Assembly (NCBI GenBank): GCA_938039305.1
Contig: CALHUZ010000292.1
Location: 1-5,117 of the forward strand
Direction: 5' to 3'
Length of the DNA: 5,117 bases
DNA from: an uncultured Saprospiraceae bacterium
GTDB lineage: Bacteria > Bacteroidota > Bacteroidia > Chitinophagales > Saprospiraceae
Every line of letters begins with the position of its first letter. The stretch's first letter is position 1. Positions 1 through 5,117 of the stretch are shown in pieces. The translations under genes and the position numbers were made by a program. The notes below the pieces were generated by a model, which was given only the letters and a program-made list of their open reading frames with translations, did no database searches and was not told the DNA's origin.

Positions 1-98
1 AGGCCTCTGTCGATACAATCCATACCAACTTCTCGAGTGACACCTGCTCCAAATCTAAGATTGGAGGCGGCCATCTGAACTGCGTATTCATTTTGCAT
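1..98 (-). CDS. Hydroxyacid-oxoacid transhydrogenase-like iron-containing alcohol dehydrogenase (N-terminus only)
   Basis: This is the 5' end of a gene that runs off the left edge; 32 full codons are visible. The peptide begins MQNEYAVQMAASNLRFGAGV and continues TREVGMDCIDRGL. The pattern 'A.SN.R.GAGVT.EVGMD' is the N-terminal signature I recall from mitochondrial ADHFE1 and its bacterial homologues, which are group III Fe-dependent alcohol dehydrogenases. Those enzymes transfer hydride between a hydroxyacid such as 4-hydroxybutyrate and 2-oxoglutarate. The ATG at 98 must be the start, because an in-frame TAG lies two codons upstream at 104-102. No Shine-Dalgarno sequence precedes it. The NAD-binding and metal-binding parts lie outside the window, so activity cannot be judged. 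The gene is divergent from the LytTR regulator, with 122 bp between the two starts. Confidence 0.8.
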   Translation of the reverse strand, partial: MQNEYAVQMAASNLRFGAGVTREVGMDCIDRG

Positions 99-100
99 AG

Positions 101-121
101 TCTAATTCTAATACGTCTAAT
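101..121. repeat. Three TCTAAT hexamers upstream of the dehydrogenase start
   Basis: The hexamer TCTAAT occurs at 101-106, 107-112 and 116-121, the first two in tandem. They sit directly upstream of the dehydrogenase start codon, in the gap between divergent genes, where a regulator could bind. In AT-rich DNA such a short repeat may be chance. No convincing TAnnTTTG promoter was found between 99 and 220 on either strand. Confidence 0.25.
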
Positions 122-220
122 ATAGCTAAGATAAAGATTGAGGGTACGACTATTTCTTACGAAAATTGAATGCACATAACTGGGTTACTCAAGTGCCCTC
201 TTACTATCTTGCCTTTCTTT

Positions 221-1063
221 ATGATCAAAAAGCTATTATCCTTTCTGAACCAACCCTATCCAGATGATGATGACATCTGGTCTGTAATCAAAGGAGCTAT
301 ATCAGGTGGATTTGTTGTTTTCTTAGTCTTGGTTCTTTTACAGCCATTTGGATTGAATGCCGTTGGAAGTAACGCATGGATGTATTGTGCGGCTTTTGGA
401 GGTATCAGTACTTTGATAGCGCTCATATTTGACTTCACAAGTATTTATCTACTCGGACTAAAAAGAGATCATCCAACTTGGACTTTGTGGAAGTGGATAG
501 TCATGATTTTAGTGCTAATTCTTTTGATCGCTTCAGCAAATTTTGTCTTTATTTCATATTCAATTGTCGGATCATTTGACCTTTCTCAATTTGGTTATGT
601 ATTGTATAGCACTGTAGTCATTGGTATCTTTCCAACACTAATATTTGGAGCATTAAAAACAATTAAAAACCTAAAGGCCAATCAGAAAATAGCCACTGAA
701 ATAGCACCATATAAAGAGATCTCAAAAAGCTCCTTAATTAAGCTTCCTATTCATAATTCTAAGTCAACCTTTGAAGTAGATGTTCACAAGATCTTATATG
801 TCGAAGCGATGCAAAATTATGTGAACATAATCTATAGGGATGAAGAGGGCATGCAGAAAGAATTGGTTCGAAACACTCTTTCAGCTATTGAACAGGCGCT
901 ATTGACTACCAACATCATCAGAAGCCATCGGTCATACTTAGTGAACTCTGAGAAGATTGCTAAGGTCAATGGAAACGCTCAAGGATTACAACTCCATCTT
1001 AAAGATCTCCATAATATAGTGATACCTGTGTCACGAAAATATATATCAAAGTTTAAAAGCTGA
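221..1063 (+). CDS. Membrane-anchored LytTR-family transcriptional regulator
   Basis: The protein has 280 residues. The N-terminal half has four hydrophobic stretches, at about 24-43, 53-79, 91-113 and 124-146. A short linker follows, then a LytTR DNA-binding domain at about 182-278. LytTR hallmarks are visible: ILYVEAMQNYVNIIY (191-205), VRNTLSAIEQ (216-225), IIRSHRSYLVN (232-242) and IPVSRKY (268-274). There is no receiver domain, so this is a one-component, membrane-tethered factor that presumably senses something in the membrane rather than a phosphorelay signal. I start it at ATG 221. An in-frame ATG at 170 would add 17 residues, but the conserved-looking N-terminus MIKKLLSFLNQPYPDDDDIW begins at 221, and neither start has a Shine-Dalgarno sequence. 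Directly after the stop lies an array of phased repeats, a plausible target of the LytTR domain, followed by a membrane-protein gene on the same strand. The signal it senses is unknown. Confidence 0.9.
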   Translation: MIKKLLSFLNQPYPDDDDIWSVIKGAISGGFVVFLVLVLLQPFGLNAVGSNAWMYCAAFGGISTLIALIFDFTSIYLLGLKRDHPTWTLWKWIVMILVLILLIASANFVFISYSIVGSFDLSQFGYVLYSTVVIGIFPTLIFGALKTIKNLKANQKIATEIAPYKEISKSSLIKLPIHNSKSTFEVDVHKILYVEAMQNYVNIIYRDEEGMQKELVRNTLSAIEQALLTTNIIRSHRSYLVNSEKIAKVNGNAQGLQLHLKDLHNIVIPVSRKYISKFKS

Positions 1064-1066
1064 GCT

Positions 1067-1140
1067 TTGTCAGTCGTCAAAAATCCTTGATAGTCATCAA
1101 AAGACCTTGACATTCATCAAGAAAACTTGATAACCGTCAC
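1067..1140. promoter_or_regulatory. Four-unit, 20-bp-phased operator-like array (TTGAY-N4-RTCAA)
   Basis: Four 14-bp dyads start at 1067, 1087, 1107 and 1127, exactly 20 bp apart. They read TTGTC-agtc-GTCAA, TTGAT-agtc-ATCAA, TTGAC-attc-ATCAA and TTGAT-aacc-GTCAC. The second is a perfect inverted repeat; the others have one or two mismatches. The 6-bp spacers are A-rich (aaatcc, aagacc, gaaaac). A looser fifth copy, TGAC with ATCAA, lies at 1141-1155 out of phase. The array begins 4 bp after the regulator stop and ends 56 bp before the next ATG. LytTR proteins such as AgrA and AlgR are known to bind direct repeats about two helical turns apart, so this is a good candidate binding array for the upstream regulator. 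Which side of the promoter it occupies is unclear, as no clear promoter was found here. Confidence 0.7.
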
Positions 1141-1195
1141 TGACCAGTTCATCAACCTTCAAAGCAATATAACTTCATGTCAAACACAACGAATC

Positions 1196-1876
1196 ATGGA
1201 GTTACTTTTCAAGACAATATTGACAATACACATCGCGGCTGGCACGACAAGTTTGATCTCCTTTTGGATTCCTGTCTTCACTAAGAAAGGCGGTAATCTC
1301 CATGTCAAAATAGGAAAGATCTATGTACTTATGATGTGGATAGTGGTTGTAAGCGCTACCATCCTTTGCGTATTGAGGACCATTCAAGGACACTATCTTA
1401 TCGCCTCTTTCTTAGGGTTCTTAGCACTCATCACAGCTGGACCTTTGTGGTATGCTATTGCGATACTAAATTATAAAAAGGATATCCCAGAACATATCTT
1501 AAAAACAAGAAAAATCATTCTATCGGCAATGGTGTTCCTTGGTGGGGCATTAGTAATCTGGAGTTTGATTCTTAGATTGGAAGGGCAAGCCATCTTGTTG
1601 CTTATATTTGGTTGTCTTGGCCTCTCAAATATTCCGTTAGCGATTAAATCATTTGAAAAATCCAGGAACGAAGCTAATTGGTTAATGGACCATATTGAAG
1701 GAATGATAGGCACAGGTATAGCTGCTTATACTGCTTTTCTTGCTTTTGGCGGATCTCGCTTTTTAAGTGATATTTTTACTGGCCCGCTCATGGCAATACC
1801 TTGGATCATACCTACGATTGTTGGGGTGATAGCTAAGAGAATAATGAAGAAAAAGATACTTAAAGCAGCTATTTGA
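1196..1876 (+). CDS. Seven-segment integral membrane protein, DUF2306-like
   Basis: The protein has 226 residues and is almost entirely hydrophobic. Likely membrane segments lie at about 5-27, 39-61, 66-92, 107-127, 131-151, 167-186 and 197-215, with a basic tail (KRIMKKKILK). The motif HIAAGT (12-17), then GGNLHVKIGKIYV (32-44), and DHIEGMIGTGIAAYTAFLAF (165-184) resemble the DUF2306 group of predicted membrane proteins. His12, His36 and His166 lie in the motifs and could bind a cofactor, but this is a guess. I choose ATG 1196. An in-frame TTG at 1127 would add 23 residues, but that codon is part of the fourth operator repeat and the added peptide is polar and unlike the family. The gene follows the LytTR regulator on the same strand with 132 bp between, mostly filled by repeats, so it is probably regulated by that protein. 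Function unknown; the gene call is firm, the family name less so. Confidence 0.8.
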   Translation: MELLFKTILTIHIAAGTTSLISFWIPVFTKKGGNLHVKIGKIYVLMMWIVVVSATILCVLRTIQGHYLIASFLGFLALITAGPLWYAIAILNYKKDIPEHILKTRKIILSAMVFLGGALVIWSLILRLEGQAILLLIFGCLGLSNIPLAIKSFEKSRNEANWLMDHIEGMIGTGIAAYTAFLAFGGSRFLSDIFTGPLMAIPWIIPTIVGVIAKRIMKKKILKAAI

Positions 1877-1877
1877 A

Positions 1878-1926
1878 CTGTATGTTCTTTCTGCATAGCT
1901 TACTGTGATGAAGCTTTAATATACAG
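1878..1926 (+). terminator. Possible 3' stem-loop after the membrane-protein gene
   Basis: CTGTATGTT (1878-1886) can pair with AATATACAG (1918-1926) with one G-U pair. A smaller inner stem AGCTT/AAGCT lies at 1897-1901 and 1911-1915. It begins just after the stop codon at 1876, where a transcript end is expected before the convergent gene. No T-run follows, so it is not a classic intrinsic terminator. Nothing else is evident in the rest of the gap to 2027. Confidence 0.25.
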
Positions 1927-2027
1927 ATTAAGTGCAGGATTTGTCTGATCCCAATGTCTGAGTTATGACTAGGCTAAACTCATGTAGGTGTTTTGAAGAA
2001 CTATATAGGAATAAAGACTCGTTTTGT

Positions 2028-2885
2028 TCAATCAGGACAAACAACAGATATAGTAGACATCGAACCATTGTTGTTAACAGTAATCATCCAACACAATCCG
2101 TTTTCAGATTTAAGTATGACACCTGAGTATTCTTTGTTCAAAAAGAGATTCTCATCCATCACAACAAACAATCCTGGTTCATTCATGTTGTCACAGACAT
2201 TTCCTATGCCATCACCGTCTATGTCCTCTTGGCCAGGATTATAATTATCGGGACAGTTGTCAACGTCGTCATCATGGCCATCTCGATCTGAATCATTGTC
2301 TATTGTTAGTGTGAATGTGAATTGAGCGCTGTTGTTACAATTATCGACAACAACAAAATTGACATCTAAACTTGACTCGCACTCCACAGAACAGCCGTCA
2401 CAATCATCTGAGATATTCAACGAAATACCAGGATTGCAATTATCTACAAAAGCTCCATTTCTAATTTGATCCAACCATAAATTCACATCAGCTTCTGGAG
2501 ATCCACAAGCGGCAAAAGTTTCCAGCGGAAAATTTGTCATCATCGGAGCATCGTTATCAACAAAAGTTATGACCCCTTCTTTCAAAAATGTCCCGTCACA
2601 ATCCATCGCTTCAAAAGTGATTGTTACATCCCCACAACTCTGACCTGGGTCAAACATATAATCGTCAAACCACTCTATCTGATCTTCGGGTTCATCACAA
2701 TCAGTAGAAACATTGTTAGGATTATCAGTATAATCATCAATCCATTCTTGTATTAACTGATCGTCAAAAGAACCGTTGCTACATGTTATGGTCAATGGTT
2801 CCGGATCAACGTGAAATGTTACTTCAGCATCGGCCCGCGCGAGAAAAAAGAAACATCCAATCGAAAGCGCTAAAATCTTATTCAT
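2028..2885 (-). CDS. Secreted acidic protein with two HYR-like modules and a thrombospondin type 3 calcium-binding stretch
   Basis: The protein has 285 residues. Residues 1-20 form a signal peptide with probable cleavage after ADA20; Cys11 does not fit a lipobox because the hydrophobic core continues past it. Two related modules follow, at about 31-112 and 120-199. Each starts with a Cys near a 'WIDD' or 'WLDQI' helix and ends in a strand closing with 'VDNDAP' or 'IDND', as in HYR/Ig-like repeats of Saprospiria surface proteins. Residues 199-232 carry the Asp-rich 'D.DRDGHDDDVDNCPD' and 'DIDGDGIGNVCD' motifs of thrombospondin type 3 repeats, which bind Ca2+. A C-terminal tail (about 237-285), containing GVILKSENGLCWMITVNNNG and ending VVCPD, looks like a small recurring module seen at the ends of other Bacteroidota proteins. 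No typical type IX secretion sorting domain is visible. Many paired cysteines suggest an extracytoplasmic, disulfide-bonded protein. The exact role, adhesion or matrix, is not determinable. The gene is convergent with the DUF2306-like gene and has its own promoter. Confidence 0.85.
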   Translation of the reverse strand: MNKILALSIGCFFFLARADAEVTFHVDPEPLTITCSNGSFDDQLIQEWIDDYTDNPNNVSTDCDEPEDQIEWFDDYMFDPGQSCGDVTITFEAMDCDGTFLKEGVITFVDNDAPMMTNFPLETFAACGSPEADVNLWLDQIRNGAFVDNCNPGISLNISDDCDGCSVECESSLDVNFVVVDNCNNSAQFTFTLTIDNDSDRDGHDDDVDNCPDNYNPGQEDIDGDGIGNVCDNMNEPGLFVVMDENLFLNKEYSGVILKSENGLCWMITVNNNGSMSTISVVCPD

Positions 2886-2901
2886 AATATAGCTATTTGT
2901 T

Positions 2902-2928
2902 CAAAAATAACCAATTATTAGCACACAA
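2902..2928 (-). promoter_or_regulatory. Bacteroidota-type promoter for the secreted-protein gene
   Basis: Read on the minus strand, TATTTTTG (2909-2902) matches the Bacteroidota -7 element TAnnTTTG exactly, and TTG (2928-2926) lies 16 bp upstream as the -33 element. The spacer is slightly below the usual 17-23 bp. Transcription would start near 2895, giving a leader of only about 10 nt before ATG 2885, consistent with the lack of a Shine-Dalgarno sequence. Confidence 0.5.
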
Positions 2929-2955
2929 CATATATAAAATTAATCGTATATGTTG
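2926..2955. repeat. Perfect 9-bp inverted repeat overlapping the promoter
   Basis: CAACATATA (2926-2934) and TATATGTTG (2947-2955) are perfect inverted copies with a 12-bp AT-rich centre. The left arm contains the -33 TTG of the promoter of the secreted-protein gene, and the right arm lies 13 bp beyond the stop of the ketoacyl synthase gene. It could be an operator for a dimeric repressor or a hairpin ending the synthase transcript. No T-run follows on the minus strand, which favours the operator reading. Confidence 0.45.
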
Positions 2956-2967
2956 AAATGAACCATA

Positions 2968-4092
2968 TTACCTCTTCTTAACAACCAAACTACCGATAGA
3001 ATACCCCGCTCCAAATGAGCAGATCACTCCCAAATCTCCTTGCTCGAGATCCTCATGATACATATTAAAGGCAATCAATGAACCCGCTGATGCGGTATTC
3101 GCAAATTGATCCAATACTATAGGCGCTTCTTCTTCACTCGGCTGACGATCCAATAAGATGCTGCAGATGAGCTTATTCATATTGATGTTGGCTTGGTGTA
3201 ACCACCATCTCTTAATGTCTTCATTTTTCAGATCCAATGATCCTAAGTGATCCGACAGATGCTTCGCTGCCATCGGGCAAACCTCTTTATAGACCGTTCT
3301 TCCATTTTGAGAGAAGTACTGAGTTTTGTCAAGAGGGTCGGTGTCATTAGCGTTCAGCACATATCCGAAGTTAGATCGGATGTTATTAGAATATTGTGTA
3401 AATGTTTTAGTACTCAATATCTCGAATGAATCAGAAGCAGAACAAGTCTCTTCTGATTCCACTATTGTTGCAACCGAGACATCTCCAAATATGAAGTGAC
3501 TATCCCGATCTTTATAATTAACCTGTGGTGATGTCAGTTCTGGGTTAATGGCTAAGACACATTTTGCAGTACCGGCTTTCACCATTTCATATGACCGCTG
3601 GAGCGCAAATGTCGCAGCCGAGCAAGCCACTAACATATCAAATCCGAACCCAACTATGCCGAGCGCTTCTTGTACCTCGATAGCGATGGCTGGGTATGAT
3701 CTTTGAGTATACGCACATGAGACAATAACTGCATCAATATCTTCAGCAGATTTTCCAGCTTTCTCCATCGCTTGCTTCGCTGCATGAACAGCCATTTCAG
3801 CTTGATCTGAAAGTTCATCATTTCTACGAACCGGGATATCTGGACGCATCCGATCAATATCTAATACTCCCTTCTTCTGATATATATATCGGCTCTTAAT
3901 ACCTGACGCTTTCTCTATAAATGCTGCTGAAGAATATGCCTTTGCAACTACAGTATTATCGGATATGTCTTGCTTGTGTTCTTCATTAAAAACATCTACG
4001 TGCTGATTATAACAATCAACTAACTCCTCATTCGTAAGTGTATTTTCTGGTATCCATAGCCCAGTTCCACTGATAACAACTTTCTTCGACAT
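2968..4092 (-). CDS. Beta-ketoacyl-ACP synthase III, PA3286-like (FabH family)
   Basis: This cytoplasmic enzyme has 374 residues with a thiolase fold. It condenses an acyl-CoA with malonyl-ACP to form a beta-ketoacyl-ACP. The catalytic triad is intact: Cys157 in VACSAATFALQ, His299 in WWLHQAN and Asn332 in FANTASAGS. The C-terminal glycine-rich motif GAGYSIGS is at 361-368. It is about 55 residues longer than the E. coli FabH of 317 residues. The long N-terminal region (NEELVDCYNQ..., FIEKASGIKSRY at 58-69) and RDSHFIFGD (196-204) recall Pseudomonas aeruginosa PA3286, which is reported to use octanoyl-CoA from beta-oxidation. By analogy it may prefer medium-chain acyl-CoA; this is inferred from remembered similarity. 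The gene stands alone, not in a fab cluster, and is divergent from the lipoprotein gene. ATG 4092 gives the typical N-terminus VVISGTGLWIP. No Shine-Dalgarno sequence is visible. Confidence 0.9.
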   Translation of the reverse strand: MSKKVVISGTGLWIPENTLTNEELVDCYNQHVDVFNEEHKQDISDNTVVAKAYSSAAFIEKASGIKSRYIYQKKGVLDIDRMRPDIPVRRNDELSDQAEMAVHAAKQAMEKAGKSAEDIDAVIVSCAYTQRSYPAIAIEVQEALGIVGFGFDMLVACSAATFALQRSYEMVKAGTAKCVLAINPELTSPQVNYKDRDSHFIFGDVSVATIVESEETCSASDSFEILSTKTFTQYSNNIRSNFGYVLNANDTDPLDKTQYFSQNGRTVYKEVCPMAAKHLSDHLGSLDLKNEDIKRWWLHQANINMNKLICSILLDRQPSEEEAPIVLDQFANTASAGSLIAFNMYHEDLEQGDLGVICSFGAGYSIGSLVVKKR

Positions 4093-4428
4093 TTCTCGCT
4101 TCGATGATTAATTGCGCGCAAGATATCTAATGCTTTCTATACCTCGAGTTTAATCTTAAAACAGAGCGAAGAATTCGCTTCGTGCAACTTAGACATCATT
4201 AGCAATGGCCGCCACCGAAATTACACTATGTAACCTTTAGTTTTACTTAGGCAAACGATCAGAAAAGAAGGACAATTACTATGATCTTGAATAATTAGAA
4301 CAGGCAACAAAACAACACAAAAAGAAAGTAATTTAGATGCTACTGCAACGAAAGGAGCTGCACGAAGCATTAACATAGTAGTGATCACTTAATTTATGAT
4401 TCGTTAACCTTTTAACTATTCAATCATT
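4093..4428. other. Divergent intergenic region, no gene found
   Basis: This 336-bp gap separates the divergent starts of the ketoacyl synthase and the lipoprotein genes, so it should hold both promoters. Only ORFs of about a dozen codons occur (for example ATG at 4205). I see a small hairpin AGCGAA-gaa-TTCGCT at 4165-4179 and a 10-bp palindrome AGTGATCACT at 4380-4389, 40 bp before the lipoprotein ATG. No full TAnnTTTG element with a correctly spaced TTG was found for either gene. The purine-rich stretch around 4261-4330 shows no coding signal. Confidence 0.5.
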
Positions 4429-5117
4429 ATGAAGTATTTACAATTTCCGTTTATTCTTCTTTTAATTCTTTGCACCATAGGTTGTACACGAGATGATTTT
4501 GACGAAGGCGAGATCGAATATGACCCAATTCCTGAACCAGAGATCATCTTAGAGACTCCAGAAAATGTATCATTTGGCGTAAGCTATAAAATAGGCGATC
4601 AAGAATTCGCAAATATTCACCAGGATGGATACGGTAGTTTTGAACCAACTCTTGGTCTAGAGCAGCCTTATTTTGTTGAAGTAGTCGTACCGGTTACTAA
4701 TAACTCTGGTACAAATCCATTTCTTTTAGGTTGGTTTCATCCAGAGATTGCGCCGGGCGTAAGTCCTGGAGAGATTGGTGTTCTTGCTTTTAAAGATGCC
4801 GATGGAAACTTTGACTATGTCTCGTCCGATCTTATAAATAATACATCATTTGAGTTAGAACTGAAAGAGGTAGGACCAATAGGCACTTTTATGAAAGGTA
4901 ATTTCCGTGGTACGGGTATTCAGCGAAGTACGGGAAGAGAAGTGCCCTTTAGCGGTTCGTTTAGCGTACCTCGAGTCGGGTCAATTAGCCAACCGCAAGA
5001 AGGATGTCTTAAAAATGTGGAGATTAATCCAGAAGAATACAACAATACTAATGAAGACTATCTAACTATAGAAAATGCAATCATCATCGAAGATTGTTTA
5101 TTTATCATCACGGAAAG
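4429..5117 (+). CDS. Surface-type lipoprotein, 3' end beyond window
   Basis: An open frame of 229 codons from ATG 4429 reaches the window edge with no stop. It starts MKYLQFPFILLLILCTIGC, a lipoprotein signal peptide with the acylated cysteine probably at Cys19; the box TIGC is loose but acceptable for Bacteroidota. The next residues, TRDDFDEGE, are acidic, like the lipoprotein export signal that sends Bacteroidota lipoproteins to the outer surface. A Pro/Glu linker (30-46) leads into a beta-rich domain at about 47-182. That domain ends with GNFRGTGIQRSTGREVPFSG and FSVPR, the pattern of a strand pair closing a small beta-barrel or sandwich seen in many uncharacterised Bacteroidota lipoproteins. 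A second domain seems to begin at GCLKNVEI (192-199). I do not recognise the family. No Shine-Dalgarno sequence precedes the ATG. The gene is divergent from the ketoacyl synthase. Confidence 0.8.
   Translation, partial: MKYLQFPFILLLILCTIGCTRDDFDEGEIEYDPIPEPEIILETPENVSFGVSYKIGDQEFANIHQDGYGSFEPTLGLEQPYFVEVVVPVTNNSGTNPFLLGWFHPEIAPGVSPGEIGVLAFKDADGNFDYVSSDLINNTSFELELKEVGPIGTFMKGNFRGTGIQRSTGREVPFSGSFSVPRVGSISQPQEGCLKNVEINPEEYNNTNEDYLTIENAIIIEDCLFIITE

Noticed and set aside
256..438. Minus-strand open frame inside the LytTR gene
   Set aside because: It lies wholly opposite a firm coding region, has no recognisable domain, and is explained as a shadow frame. The same holds for minus-strand frames at 1202-1393 and 1471-1713.
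1107..1140. TTGACA resembling a sigma-70 -35 box
   Set aside because: It is part of the third repeat unit, has no good -10 partner, and Bacteroidota primary promoters use TTG and TAnnTTTG elements instead.
1874..1898. 20 of 25 bases match the segment at 76-100, so the two copies bracket the regulator cassette like insertion-site repeats
   Set aside because: The left copy is coding sequence of the dehydrogenase, a match of this quality is roughly expected by chance in a window this size with AT-rich DNA, and no transposase or integrase is present.
1993..2244. Plus-strand 83-codon frame opposite the end of the secreted-protein gene
   Set aside because: Most of it is antisense to the thrombospondin-repeat coding sequence and its peptide shows no family features. 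Frames at 3247-3429 (plus) and 3654-3857 (minus) overlap the ketoacyl synthase and are likewise shadows.
4165..4179. AGCGAA-gaa-TTCGCT hairpin as a minus-strand terminator
   Set aside because: The stem is only 6 bp, the following T-run is only four long, and no minus-strand gene lies upstream of it in the window.
4380..4389. 10-bp palindrome AGTGATCACT upstream of the lipoprotein gene
   Set aside because: About five such palindromes are expected by chance in 5 kb, and it does not overlap a recognisable promoter element.

Overview
The window looks like a chromosomal segment of a Bacteroidota bacterium, probably a marine Saprospiria-like lineage. Supporting signs are the AT-rich sequence, gene starts with no visible Shine-Dalgarno sequence, a TAnnTTTG-type promoter element, a lipoprotein with an acidic surface-export motif after its cysteine, a membrane-anchored LytTR regulator, and a secreted acidic protein with HYR-like modules and a thrombospondin type 3 calcium-binding stretch. 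The lineage call is inferred from these traits only. No rRNA, tRNA, CRISPR array or transposase is visible.

Layout, left to right. (1) Positions 1-98, minus strand: the first 32 codons of an iron-containing alcohol dehydrogenase of the hydroxyacid-oxoacid transhydrogenase type, cut by the window edge. (2) 221-1063, plus strand: a transcription factor with four membrane segments and a C-terminal LytTR DNA-binding domain. (3) 1067-1140: four 14-bp dyad elements of the form TTGAY-N4-RTCAA, starting exactly 20 bp apart and filling the gap between the regulator and the next gene. (4) 1196-1876, plus strand: a seven-segment integral membrane protein resembling DUF2306. (5) 2028-2885, minus strand, convergent with the previous gene: a small secreted Ca-binding-type protein with its own promoter and an inverted repeat overlapping that promoter. 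(6) 2968-4092, minus strand: a 374-residue ketoacyl-ACP synthase III with an intact Cys-His-Asn triad, closer to the Pseudomonas PA3286 type than to housekeeping FabH. (7) 4093-4428: a divergent intergenic region without a gene. (8) 4429 to the right edge, plus strand: the start of a surface-type lipoprotein, open at the window end.

The most interesting unit is the regulator, repeat array and membrane protein at 221-1876. The membrane-tethered LytTR protein probably binds the phased repeats and controls the membrane protein gene, perhaps with that protein feeding back on it. This is inferred from arrangement and repeat geometry. The other genes (fatty-acid synthase, secreted protein, lipoprotein) do not form an obvious pathway with it.
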